NCBI RefSeq assembly: GCF_003076755.1
Contig: NZ_QDKM01000001.1
Span: 620,001-684,000, forward strand
Length of the DNA stretch: 64,000 nt
Origin: Pararhodobacter oceanensis
GTDB taxonomy: Bacteria > Pseudomonadota > Alphaproteobacteria > Rhodobacterales > Rhodobacteraceae
Reading direction: 5' to 3'
Shown here: positions 53,605 through 61,285 of the stretch, one piece after another
Position numbering within the stretch: position 1 is the stretch's first letter
How the letters are laid out: each line of letters opens with the position of its first letter
Notes under the pieces: generated by a model
Told to the model about the DNA's origin: nothing
The model's database searches: none
What the model saw: only the letters and a program-made list of their open reading frames with translations
Position numbers and translations under genes: made by a program

Positions 53605-54446
53605 TCCGTGATGACGGGCAGATCAGGGTCGGCGACCAGCCATGTGTCGACAAGCTGTTGCACGGTGCCGGCCTCGATCAGGCGGGTCAGCGCCGCATCG
53701 ACCCATGGGATCAACGGGCTGCCGTGTTCGAACAAGAGGCCGTGGCCCGCGTCATTCTCATCGGCGGGGAGGATGGCGACAATCGAGGCTTCCTCGATTT
53801 GCACCGCGGTGGCGAAAAGCGCGGTCGGCACGGCGGCGGCGGTGGCGTCGATCTGGCCCGCGCGCATCGCCTGAAAGACGCCGATCTGGTCGTCATAGAC
53901 CGCGACATTCTCGATGCCGACAATGTTTTCCAGATAGGTCATATCGGTGGTGCCGATGGCCGCGCCCCAGCGCGCCTCGCGCAGGTCGGCAAAGCTGGTG
54001 GCGGTTTCCACCGGCGAGCCGGGCAGCGCGATCACCGCTTTGGCGGCCTGATAATAGACCTGACTGAAGCCGACGACCTCGGCGCGTTCAGGCGTGACCG
54101 AGATTTGCTGGATCGCGAAATCGAAGGGTTTGTCACCCGGTGCGATGGTTTGCTCGAATGTCAGCCGCGCCCATTGCACCTGATCGGCGGCAAAGCCCAT
54201 TTCTTCGGCCAGCGCATAGATCAGCGCGTTTTCAAAGCCTTCGCCGCTTTCTGGAGAATTATCCATCATCCACGGCGGATAGACCGGATCGCCGGTGCCG
54301 ACGGTCAGCATGCCGGATTGAAAGAGCCGTGCGTCGTCAGGCGTGCCGGTCTCTTGCGCCTCTGCGGTGACGGCGGAAAAGCTGAATGCGGCGGCGATGG
54401 CAGCGCCCGCGGCGAGTGTGCGGATCGTCTGGATACGGTCGGACAT
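53601..54446 (-). CDS. Amino-acid-type ABC transporter substrate-binding protein
   Basis: 281 residues. Signal peptide (about 1-31, ending AEA before QET), then a type II periplasmic binding fold of SBP family 3: LTVGTGDPVYPPWMM, GFENALIYALAEEMGF, the FDFAIQQISVTPERAEVVGFS hinge strand, and a GSPLIPWVDAAL end. The ligand-binding Arg of typical amino-acid binders is not obvious, so the ligand may differ. First gene of the transporter operon, 175 bp downstream of the repressor gene. Confidence 0.9.
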   Translation of the reverse strand: MSDRIQTIRTLAAGAAIAAAFSFSAVTAEAQETGTPDDARLFQSGMLTVGTGDPVYPPWMMDNSPESGEGFENALIYALAEEMGFAADQVQWARLTFEQTIAPGDKPFDFAIQQISVTPERAEVVGFSQVYYQAAKAVIALPGSPVETATSFADLREARWGAAIGTTDMTYLENIVGIENVAVYDDQIGVFQAMRAGQIDATAAAVPTALFATAVQIEEASIVAILPADENDAGHGLLFEHGSPLIPWVDAALTRLIEAGTVQQLVDTWLVADPDLPVITE

Positions 54447-54568
54447 GGATCTGTCCCCCTCCCTGTTTATTGCGCCCTTGCCGGGTGCGATTGATCAACA
54501 GGTCAAACTTTGCGCCAAGCGCGCGTTCTGGCAAGCCCCTGCGGCGCGAATACCCGCTTGACGTGACA

Positions 54569-54580
54569 TTCACATGCGAA
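54569..54580. promoter_or_regulatory. Candidate operator before the ABC transporter operon
   Basis: TTCACATGCGAA, an imperfect palindrome around CATG within ATTC and GAAA half-sites, about 120 bp upstream of the substrate-binding protein start and 42 bp after the repressor stop. Repressor binding is inferred. Confidence 0.35.
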
Positions 54581-54621
54581 ATTACGGCCGGAGGGCGGGG
54601 AAATGCTGCGCGGGTGGTGGT

Positions 54622-55071
54622 TTAGGTCGGGGAGTCGGCCTCGGTGGAGGGTTCGACGGAGGGACCGCAGAACATCTCATACATCAACCCGATGGTCTGC
54701 GCGGCGCGGGGATCGCCGAGGGAATAATAGATCGCCTTGCCCTCGCGGCGGCAAGAGACCAGCCCCTCAAGCCGCAGCCGCGCCAGTTGCTGGCTGACCG
54801 CCGCTTGCCGTGAGCCGAGCAGGTTTTCCAATTCGGTCACCGATTTCTCGCCGGTGGAGAGATGACAGAGGATCAACAGCCGCCCCTCATGCGCCAAAGC
54901 CTTGAGAAACGCCGCCGCCGCCTGCGCCTGTGTCACCATTTGCTCCATCGCCTGCGTGTCCGGCTCGGACAATCCCGCATTCGCCGCGCCCGCGGGCGCG
55001 TCGGTCAGGGTCGCGGCTGGCGCCTCGAGGTCGGCGTCAGGTATTGCGGCGGTTTGGGCTGTGATCGCCAT
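54622..55071 (-). CDS. sqrR: SqrR/BigR-type ArsR repressor (persulfide sensor)
   Basis: 149 residues. ArsR winged-helix: residues about 50-135, with HEGRLLILCHLSTGEKSVTE, recognition helix RQAAVSQQLARLRLEGLV and wing REGKAIYYSL. Cysteines 69 and 135 are 66 residues apart, the same spacing as the sensing pair C41/C107 of SqrR and C42/C108 of BigR, which form a tetrasulfide with reactive sulfur species and release DNA. A third cysteine (107) is extra. The Ala-rich N-terminal 45 residues are longer than SqrR. The start has GGGAG seven bases upstream and lies 29 bp after a palindrome. It precedes the transporter/monooxygenase run on the same strand. Confidence 0.82.
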   Translation of the reverse strand: MAITAQTAAIPDADLEAPAATLTDAPAGAANAGLSEPDTQAMEQMVTQAQAAAAFLKALAHEGRLLILCHLSTGEKSVTELENLLGSRQAAVSQQLARLRLEGLVSCRREGKAIYYSLGDPRAAQTIGLMYEMFCGPSVEPSTEADSPT

Positions 55072-55099
55072 GGCGGCTCCCGATGATAGATGCAGGGAA

Positions 55100-55117
55100 A
55101 GGAATGTATCAATTCCT
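55100..55117. promoter_or_regulatory. Palindromic candidate operator upstream of the ArsR repressor
   Basis: AGGAATGTATCAATTCCT is an 18-bp inverted repeat (AGGAAT / ATTCCT, 6-base spacer) located 29-46 bp upstream of the repressor start, a position suited to autoregulation. It shares GAAT/ATTC half-sites with the described SqrR sites but in the opposite arrangement. Confidence 0.5.
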
Positions 55118-55157
55118 AGATAGGCTATGCCCCGCCCTACGACAAGGCTGGAGCATG

Positions 55158-55193
55158 GAAAACGGGGCGCGCACCCATTGGATACGCGCCCCG
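55158..55193 (-). terminator. Terminator of the ribosomal protein operon
   Basis: On the minus strand CGGGGCGCG pairs with CGCGCCCCG across a 13-base loop and is followed by TTTT; it begins 32 bases past the rplI stop. Confidence 0.85.
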
Positions 55194-55224
55194 CGACACT
55201 GTAACAGTGCGTGATATCGAGCGA

Positions 55225-55806
55225 TTACTCGTCTGCGTCGTCTTCGTCAGCGGCGCTGCCGATGTCGTCAAACAGTTCCTGAATCTCGAATTCCGCTTCG
55301 GCTTCAGCCTCGGCAGCGAGATCCTGGATCGATTTGCCCGATGCCTGCAGCTCTGCCTCTTCGGCCGAACGCGCGACGTTGACCGAGATCGTGGCGGTCA
55401 CTTCGGGGTGCAGAACAACGGTGGTGTCGTAGAGGCCCAGCGTTTTGATCGGTGCGGCCAGAACGATCTGGCCCCGGTCGACGCTGAAACCTTCGGCGCT
55501 GACGGCATCGGAGATGTCACGCGGGGTGACCGAGCCGTAGAGCGAACCGGTGTCCGAGGCCGAGCGGATCACCACATAGCTGGTGCCGTCGAGCTTTTCG
55601 GCCAGAGCCGCAGCTTCGTTGCGGGTCTCGAGGTTGCGCGCTTCGAGTTGGGCTTTCTGGGCGTCAAACACCGCCTGGTTGGCCTCGGTGGCGCGCAGGG
55701 CTTTGCCCTGAGGCAGCAGGTAGTTGCGGGCAAATCCGTGACGGACTTTGACCACATCACCCATCTGGCCCAGCTTGGCAACGCGCTCAAGAAGGATAAC
55801 TTGCAT
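55225..55806 (-). CDS. rplI: 50S ribosomal protein L9
   Basis: 193 residues. bL9 binds 23S rRNA near the L1 stalk. N-terminal [34 protein letters not shown] is diagnostic; a C-terminal domain and a long acidic tail ([28 protein letters not shown] type, about 40 residues) make it longer than the usual 150, as in many Rhodobacterales. Third gene of rpsF-rpsR-rplI. Confidence 0.96.
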   Translation of the reverse strand: MQVILLERVAKLGQMGDVVKVRHGFARNYLLPQGKALRATEANQAVFDAQKAQLEARNLETRNEAAALAEKLDGTSYVVIRSASDTGSLYGSVTPRDISDAVSAEGFSVDRGQIVLAAPIKTLGLYDTTVVLHPEVTATISVNVARSAEEAELQASGKSIQDLAAEAEAEAEFEIQELFDDIGSAADEDDADE

Positions 55807-55816
55807 GTCGTTCTCC

Positions 55817-56044
55817 TTATTTCACGGCGTAGGGCAGCAGGGCGAGGAAGCGGGCGCGCTTGATCGCACGCGACAGTTCACGCTGCTTTTTCGCCGAAAC
55901 GGCGGTGATACGGGCGGGCACGATCTTGCCACGCTCGGAAATGTAACGCTGCAACAGACGGGTGTCTTTGTAGTCGATCTTCGGCGCGTTATCCCCCGAG
56001 AACGGGCAGACCTTGCGACGGCGGAAAAATGGTTTCGTAGCCAT
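55817..56044 (-). CDS. rpsR: 30S ribosomal protein S18
   Basis: 75 residues, bS18. Contains [22 protein letters not shown] and the [21 protein letters not shown] region, the S6/16S rRNA contacts. Placed between rpsF and rplI with short spacing, the standard operon. Confidence 0.97.
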   Translation of the reverse strand: MATKPFFRRRKVCPFSGDNAPKIDYKDTRLLQRYISERGKIVPARITAVSAKKQRELSRAIKRARFLALLPYAVK

Positions 56045-56080
56045 GTGGCGTAACTCCTTGGAAGGCTGATCAGCGGCGGA

Positions 56081-56437
56081 TTAGCGGCGCGGGCGGTCGC
56101 CGCGTTCGCGGTCGTCACGCTTTTGCATCTGCACCGACGGACCTTCGTCGTGGGCGTCAACCTTGATCGTCAGAACCCGCATCACGTCGTCATGCAGACG
56201 GGTCAGGCGTTCCATTTCCAGCACAGCCGCCGACGGGGCGTCGGTGCGGATATACATGTAATGGCCCTTGCGGTTCTTGTTGATCTTATAGGCCATGGTT
56301 TTCACGCCCCAGTATTCGGTGGCGACGATGGTGCCGCCGTTGTCCGAGATCACTGCGGTGAAATGGTCCATGAGGCCTTCGGCCTGCGCGTTGGACAGGT
56401 CCTGCCGCGCGATCATGACATGCTCATAGAGAGGCAT
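56081..56437 (-). CDS. rpsF: 30S ribosomal protein S6
   Basis: 118 residues, bS6. MPLYEHVMIARQDLSNAQAEGL start, GGTIVATEYWGVKTMAYKINKN and the GHYMYIRTDAPSAAVLEMERL motif are intact; a basic tail ends DRERGDRPRR. The ATG at 56437 has GGAGA eight bases upstream; a longer frame has no family support. Divergent from fabD. Confidence 0.96.
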   Translation of the reverse strand: MPLYEHVMIARQDLSNAQAEGLMDHFTAVISDNGGTIVATEYWGVKTMAYKINKNRKGHYMYIRTDAPSAAVLEMERLTRLHDDVMRVLTIKVDAHDEGPSVQMQKRDDRERGDRPRR

Positions 56438-56767
56438 GTTGTCTCCAATCATGTTATAGGCGCATTTCAAAAGACGGGCGAATTGCCCCGCTGTGCCCGC
56501 CCACGAGAGTCTGCGCCGGTATCGAGGGATACAGCGGGATGGGGCCTTATACCGAGATATGCGCGCGGCGCAAGGGTCAGGCGGGGCGGTTGCGGGGTGA
56601 AAACGCGCTGTATTTGCGGGGGTGCGCGGGGAATTGGCGCGGATTGGCGGGGGTTTCGCCGTTGCGCTCAAAGGAACGCTGTCGAGACGGGTTCCGGTCG
56701 GCGCAAAACCCCACTAGAATCCCTGGTAAAATCATCCGCATTCATCTTCTCATGACTGGAGTTTCAC
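56438..56767. other. Divergent promoter region between rpsF and fabD
   Basis: 330 bp without a gene. TATAAC at about 56453-56458 (minus) could be the rpsF -10 element and TAGAAT at 56715-56720 the fabD -10 element, but no convincing -35 boxes accompany them. Confidence 0.4.
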
Positions 56768-57703
56768 ATGAGCCGCGCATTCGTATTTCCGGGCCAGGGC
56801 GCCCAGACCATCGGCATGGGCCGCGATCTGGCCGAAGCCTATCCTGCCGCCAAAGCGGTGTTCGACGAGGTTGACGAGGCCTTGGGCGAATCGCTCTCCT
56901 CGCTGATCTGGGAGGGGGATATCGCCGATCTGACCCTGACCGCCAATGCGCAACCGGCGCTGATGGCAACCTCCTTGGCGGCGATGCGGGCGCTGGAGGC
57001 CGAGGGGTTCGCGGTGACCGATGCGGGTTTTGTGGCGGGGCATTCCCTGGGCGAATATTCGGCGCTGGCTGCGGCCGGTGCGCTCAGTGTCGCCGATACC
57101 GCGCGGCTGTTGCGCATCCGTGGCCGCGCCATGCAAGAGGCGGTGCCGGTGGGTGTCGGCGCGATGGCGGCGCTATTGGGGCTGGATTTCGCGGCGGCGT
57201 CCGAGGTTGCAGCGGAAGCCTCTTCGAACGGGGGCGAAGTCTGTCAGGCGGCGAATGACAATGATCCGGCGCAGGTGGTGGTCTCGGGCCATAAAGCGGC
57301 GGTCGAGCGGGCCTGTGAGTTGGCCAAGGAACGCGGCGCGAAACGGGCGCTGCTGCTGCCGGTCTCGGCGCCGTTCCATTGCGCGTTGATGCAGCCCGCC
57401 GCCGAGGCGATGGCGGCAGCGCTGGCGGATGTGGTGATCAAGGCGCCTGCTGTTCCTTTGGTCGCCAATGTGCGCGCCGAGGCGGTCAGCGACCCCGATG
57501 TGATCCGCGCGCTGCTGGTCGAACAGGTGACCGGCTCGGTGCGCTGGCGCGAATCGGTCATTTGGATGGCGGCGCAGGGGGTGACCGAGGCTTGGGAGAT
57601 CGGCGCGGGCAAGGCGCTGGCGGGGATGATCAAGCGGATCGACCGCGCGGTCACCTGCAAGCCGGTGGGCACACCGGCGGATATCGCGGCGTTGAAGGGC
57701 TGA
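56768..57703 (+). CDS. fabD: Malonyl-CoA:ACP transacylase
   Basis: 311 residues. Loads malonyl groups onto acyl carrier protein for fatty acid elongation. VFPGQGAQTIGMG (6-18), nucleophile Ser93 in GHSLGEYSAL and catalytic His in SAPFHCALMQPA are present. It is not linked here to fabG and acpP. The ATG at 56768 follows GGAG at 8 bases. The stop is followed 4 bases later by a GGGGGC-type repeat that may terminate it. Confidence 0.95.
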   Translation: MSRAFVFPGQGAQTIGMGRDLAEAYPAAKAVFDEVDEALGESLSSLIWEGDIADLTLTANAQPALMATSLAAMRALEAEGFAVTDAGFVAGHSLGEYSALAAAGALSVADTARLLRIRGRAMQEAVPVGVGAMAALLGLDFAAASEVAAEASSNGGEVCQAANDNDPAQVVVSGHKAAVERACELAKERGAKRALLLPVSAPFHCALMQPAAEAMAAALADVVIKAPAVPLVANVRAEAVSDPDVIRALLVEQVTGSVRWRESVIWMAAQGVTEAWEIGAGKALAGMIKRIDRAVTCKPVGTPADIAALKG

Positions 57704-57706
57704 TGG

Positions 57707-57760
57707 TGGAGGGGGCGCTGCCCCCGCGCGCGTGGCGCGCCCCCCGGGATATTTAAGGCA
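57707..57760 (+). repeat. GATATTT/GGGGGC intergenic element, copy 4 (partial)
   Basis: GGGGGCGCTGCCCCC hairpin, GCGCGCGTGGCGCGC hairpin, then CCCCCCGGGATATTTAAGG; the ACAGATGA end is missing. It begins directly after the fabD stop, in an orientation consistent with acting as a terminator. Confidence 0.65.
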
Positions 57761-57889
57761 TAAAGTGGGCGGCGGGGGAGGCTCTGCCGCCTGTGTCGTT
57801 CTAAGACTGGCTGGGGCGGAGCGTCGCAGTTGTTACTCAGGTGAACGATTCTTCTTTTCTTCATGCCCCTCTCGGGCTAGGTCGCAAGC

Positions 57890-59110
57890 ATGACTAGCGC
57901 ATCCATCACCGACCACCGGCGCGCCAAGCGCAATGTGTGGGTTCTCGTCGCCGCCCAAGCGCTGTTGGGCGCGCAGATGCCGATGATCTTCACCGCCGCG
58001 GGTCTGGCGGGGCAATCGCTGGCCTCGAATATCTGCTGGGCGACGCTGCCGATCTCGATGGCGGTGCTGGGTTCGATGCTGTCGGCGACGCCGATGGCGG
58101 CGTTCATGCAGCGCTTCGGACGCCGCGCCGGTTTCTTTCTGGGCGCCTTTGCCGGTGCCTTGGGGGCGACGATTGGCGCGCTGGGGCTCTATCAAGGGTC
58201 ATTCGCGCTGTTCCTGATCGGCTCGCTGTTCACCGGCACCTATATGTCGGCGCAGGGGTTCTACCGGTTTGCCGCCACCGATACCGCCAGCGATGATTTC
58301 AAACCCAAGGCGATCAGCTATGTGATGGCGGGGGGGCTGGTTTCGGCGGTGATCGGGCCGCAATTGGTGAAAGTGACCGCCGAGGCGATGATTTTCCCGT
58401 TTCTCGGCACCTATCTGGCGGTGATCGCGCTCAATCTGGTCGGGATGACGCTGTTTTTCGCGCTGGATATTCCGCGCCCGCCGGTGACCCCGAAAGACGC
58501 GCCGCTGGTCGGCCGCACGCGCGGGCAATTGCTGCGCGAGCCGGTGATCATCGTGGCGATCATCTGCGCGACGGTGGCCTATGCGCTGATGAACCTGATG
58601 ATGACCGCGACGCCGCTGGCAGTGGTTGGCTGCGGGTTCAGCACCGGCAATGCCGCGGATGTGGTCTCGGCGCATGTGCTGGCAATGTTCGCGCCCTCGT
58701 TCTTTACCGGCCATCTGATCGCGCGCTTTGGCGTCGAGAAGATCGTCGCCGCGGGGCTGTTGATTCTGGGCGCGGCGGGGGCGGTGGCGATGTCGGGCGT
58801 CGAGATCGAACATTTCTTTATCGCGTTGATTTTGCTGGGGATCGGCTGGAACTTCGGCTTTATCGGCGGCACCACGATGCTGGCGCGTTCGCATTCGGCG
58901 GCCGAGCGCGGGCGCATTCAGGGGATCAATGACGCGATTGTCTTTGGCGGCGTCACCGTGGCCTCTTTGGCCTCGGGGCAATTGATGAATTGCTCGGGCT
59001 CGGATGTGCAAACCGGCTGGCAGATGGTCAATCTGGCGATGCTGCCGTTTCTGGCGCTGGCTGGTGGCGCCTTGATCTGGCTGTGGTTGCGGCCACGGGA
59101 GGCGGTTTAA
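57890..59110 (+). CDS. Major facilitator superfamily transporter
   Basis: 406 residues with twelve predicted helices, no motif A of sugar transporters but GRRAGFFLGAFAGALGATIGAL in the first half and a central loop with RTRGQLLREPVI. The second half contains MLARSHSAAERGRIQGINDA, characteristic of an exporter-like group often annotated YdgK/NNP-like. Substrate unknown. It stands alone, between fabD and the small RNA candidate. Confidence 0.85.
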   Translation: MTSASITDHRRAKRNVWVLVAAQALLGAQMPMIFTAAGLAGQSLASNICWATLPISMAVLGSMLSATPMAAFMQRFGRRAGFFLGAFAGALGATIGALGLYQGSFALFLIGSLFTGTYMSAQGFYRFAATDTASDDFKPKAISYVMAGGLVSAVIGPQLVKVTAEAMIFPFLGTYLAVIALNLVGMTLFFALDIPRPPVTPKDAPLVGRTRGQLLREPVIIVAIICATVAYALMNLMMTATPLAVVGCGFSTGNAADVVSAHVLAMFAPSFFTGHLIARFGVEKIVAAGLLILGAAGAVAMSGVEIEHFFIALILLGIGWNFGFIGGTTMLARSHSAAERGRIQGINDAIVFGGVTVASLASGQLMNCSGSDVQTGWQMVNLAMLPFLALAGGALIWLWLRPREAV

Positions 59111-59196
59111 TTCGTTTTTTCCTGAACAAACCCTGCGGATGACGCGAGAGGCGTAATCCAGAGTGCTGCAAGCCGCGCAACACGGCGGATCAATTT

Positions 59197-59225
59197 CCCA
59201 AATATTTGGGTTGACCCGTCGGTCA
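59197..59225. promoter_or_regulatory. Two adjacent palindromes at a promoter
   Basis: CCCAAATATTTGGG (59197-59210) is a perfect 14-bp palindrome; it abuts TGACCCGTCGGTCA (59212-59225), a 5-4-5 palindrome of the kind bound by TetR-family repressors, which overlaps the -35 hexamer. Regulated transcription is inferred. Confidence 0.5.
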
Positions 59226-59238
59226 GTTGTGCTAGCGT
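59211..59238 (+). promoter_or_regulatory. Candidate sigma-70 promoter
   Basis: -35 TTGACC at 59211-59216 and -10 TAGCGT at 59233-59238, 16 bases apart. Expected start near 59245. Confidence 0.5.
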
Positions 59239-59244
59239 CCCGAT

Positions 59245-59309
59245 CAATAAGTCGGCCAGTCCGACAGGGAGAAAAGACGTAGAAAAGGGTCCTGTTACGG
59301 GGCCCTTTT
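59245..59309 (+). ncRNA. Putative small RNA with terminator
   Basis: Downstream of the promoter the sequence has a perfect 5-bp hairpin GTCGG-CCAGT-CCGAC (59251-59265), a purine-rich single-stranded stretch (AGGGAGAAAAGACG) and a final 10-bp hairpin AAAAGGGTCC / GGGGCCCTTTT (59283-59309) resembling a Rho-independent terminator. No open frame of useful size is seen. About 65 nt in size. Alternatively this is the 5' leader of the IalB gene with an attenuator. Confidence 0.35.
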
Positions 59310-59462
59310 CCAATTCTTGCCAATCGGATCAGCGGCTTGCAGCGGGGCGCGTTTTTGCCCACCCCACGCAGGCACCCTGTGCTGGCGGCGTTTTTCCGCC
59401 TGACTTGCGGGCTGCTTCGTGCTAGCTGATAGCCAACCTTCACTCACCCAAGGATGCGTGTC

Positions 59463-60056
59463 ATGACCTTTCGTTCCGCCCTGCCCTCCGCCGTGTTTTG
59501 CCTCGCGTTGAGCGCCATGCCTGCCCTCGCGCAGGAGGCCGAAGCCGATGCCGCGACGCAAGCGCCGCAGCCCGGACAGCCCTATTCTGTCTCGACGCAT
59601 AATGATTGGGAGGTGGTCTGCAGCATCGTTGACGAGGCCGGAACCGAGGCCTGCGAGCTCTATCAACTGCTGCTCGACGAATCGGAGACGCCGATTGCCG
59701 AGATCAGCGTCTCGGCGCTGCCCTTCGGGTCGGAATTCGCCGCAGGCATCACCGCGACCACGCCATTGGAGACTTTTTTGCCGACCGGCATGGGCTGGCG
59801 CATCGGCAATGCCGAAGAGATGCGGATCGAACCGTTCCGCGTCTGCACCGTGGTCGGCTGTGTGGTCCGCATGGGCATGACCGCCGAGGAGGTCGATGCG
59901 ATGAAAGCCGGGGCCACCGCGACCGTCACCATCGCGCCCTTCGTGGCGATCGACCAGCCGATCGAGATTTCGGTATCGCTGAGCGGGTTCACCGCTGGCT
60001 ATGAGGCGCTGCAAACGCGGATGTCCGAAGCCGCGGTGCGGCAGCGCGAGAACTGA
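59463..60056 (+). CDS. Invasion-associated locus B (IalB) family protein
   Basis: 197 residues, exported: signal peptide (about 1-23, ending ALA before QEA) then the IalB domain. NDWEVVCSIVDEAGTEACELYQLL carries the first conserved cysteine pair and FRVCTVVGCVVRMGM the second; the domain ends near ISVSLSGFTAGYEAL. IalB proteins occur in many alphaproteobacteria; only in Bartonella are they tied to invasion, and the general function is unknown. The ATG at 59463 is 8 bases after AAGGA; an ATG at 59454 overlaps that site. The stop lies in one arm of the hairpin at 60053-60083. Confidence 0.87.
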   Translation: MTFRSALPSAVFCLALSAMPALAQEAEADAATQAPQPGQPYSVSTHNDWEVVCSIVDEAGTEACELYQLLLDESETPIAEISVSALPFGSEFAAGITATTPLETFLPTGMGWRIGNAEEMRIEPFRVCTVVGCVVRMGMTAEEVDAMKAGATATVTIAPFVAIDQPIEISVSLSGFTAGYEALQTRMSEAAVRQREN

Positions 60057-60083
60057 TCCGAGAGGGGAAACCCTTTGGATCAG
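60053..60083. terminator. Shared hairpin containing both stop codons of convergent genes
   Basis: CTGATCC (60053-60059) pairs with GGATCAG (60077-60083); inside, AGAGGG pairs with CCCTTT (one G-T) around a GAAA tetraloop. The TGA of the IalB gene and the TGA of the ketosynthase gene lie in opposite arms. No T run follows, so it may block ribosome/exonuclease passage more than act as a classical terminator. Confidence 0.6.
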
Positions 60084-61282
60084 GCGCGGCGGAAGGCCAG
60101 ACAGGCGTTCATCCCGCCAAAAGCAAATGCATTCGACAGCGCCGCACCCACTTGGGCGCGGCGCGCTTCATTGGGCACACAGTCAATCGCGCAGGCGGCG
60201 TCGGCCTGCCGATAGCCCATGGTGGGGGCGATAATCCCGTCGCGCAGGGCCATGATACAGGCCAAGGCCTCGACCGCGCCGGTGGCGCCGATCAAATGGC
60301 CGTGCATGGATTTCGTCGAGGAGACCGGCGGCAATCTATCGCCGAAGACCTGCCGCAGGGCCTCGACCTCGGTGCGGTCATTGGCGGCGGTCGCGGTGCC
60401 ATGGGCGTTGATATACTGGATATCGTCGGGGCTGAGCCGCGCGTCGTCGAGCGCGCCGGAAATCGCGCGGCGGGCGCCGTCAAGATCCGGCGCGACGATA
60501 TCACCGGCATCGGAAGTCATTGAAAACCCTGCCACTTCGGCGATGATCTCGGCGCCGCGGGCGCGGGCGCGGTCATAATCCTCGAAGACAAACACCGCTG
60601 CGCCCTCGCCTTGCACCAGCCCGTTGCGCGTGGCGCAGAACGGGCGGCAGCCGTCGGGGGACATGACGCGCAGCCCCTCCCATGCCTTGATCCCGCCAAA
60701 ACAGAGCGTGGCCTCGGCGCCACCGGTCAGGATCACCTCGGCCGCGCCGCTGCGCACCATCTGGAAGGCCAGCCCCATCGCGTGATTGGAACTGGCGCAA
60801 GCGGTGGAGACGGTGAAGGACGGGCCTTTGAGCCCGTGGCGCATGGCCAGATGCGCGGCGGCGGCGCTATGCATCAGCCGCGGAATGGTGAAGGGATGCA
60901 CGCGGTTGCGGCCACCGGGATAGACCGCGCGGTAACTCTCGTCGATGGTGGTATAGCCGCCGCCGCCGGTGCCGAGGATCACCCCGGCGCGCAGGGTCTC
61001 GGCCTCGGTCAACGCGAGCCCCGCGGCAGCGCAGGCCTGCGCCCCTGCCTCGACGGCGAATTGCGTGGCGCGGTCGTAAAGCGCGATTTCTTGGCGGCTA
61101 AAGCGTGCTTCGGCGTCCCAGTCGTGGATCTGCGCGCCGATGCGGATGCTCAGCCGTTCGACCTCGGGCACGTCGAGCGGGCCGATGCCCACCTGCCCCG
61201 CGGCCAGCGCCGACATGGTGCCGGGCACATCGGCGGCCAGCGCATTGACACTGCCCGCTCCGGTGATCGCAACGCGGCGCAT
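60080..61282 (-). CDS. Beta-ketoacyl-ACP synthase (FabF type)
   Basis: 400 residues. Condensing enzyme with the full Cys-His-His triad: Cys in VSTACASSNHA, His in NAHGTATAANDRTE and His in STKSMHGHLIGATGA; the gatekeeper-region GGGGYT and GEGAAVFVFED match FabF/KAS II. It is separate from the housekeeping fab genes and lies 3 bp after a dedicated acyl carrier protein gene, next to lpxD, suggesting a special acyl chain, possibly for lipid A. fabF-type substrate choice cannot be read from sequence. Confidence 0.9.
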   Translation of the reverse strand: MRRVAITGAGSVNALAADVPGTMSALAAGQVGIGPLDVPEVERLSIRIGAQIHDWDAEARFSRQEIALYDRATQFAVEAGAQACAAAGLALTEAETLRAGVILGTGGGGYTTIDESYRAVYPGGRNRVHPFTIPRLMHSAAAAHLAMRHGLKGPSFTVSTACASSNHAMGLAFQMVRSGAAEVILTGGAEATLCFGGIKAWEGLRVMSPDGCRPFCATRNGLVQGEGAAVFVFEDYDRARARGAEIIAEVAGFSMTSDAGDIVAPDLDGARRAISGALDDARLSPDDIQYINAHGTATAANDRTEVEALRQVFGDRLPPVSSTKSMHGHLIGATGAVEALACIMALRDGIIAPTMGYRQADAACAIDCVPNEARRAQVGAALSNAFAFGGMNACLAFRRA

Positions 61283-61285
61283 CGC

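Larger units (their letters stand above)
59111..59462. other. Gene-free region with palindromes, promoter and RNA-like hairpins
   Basis: 352 bp between the MFS gene and the IalB-like gene. Besides the features listed separately (59197-59309), the last 150 bp have no clear structure and contain the IalB ribosome-binding site AAGGA at 59450-59454. Confidence 0.6.
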
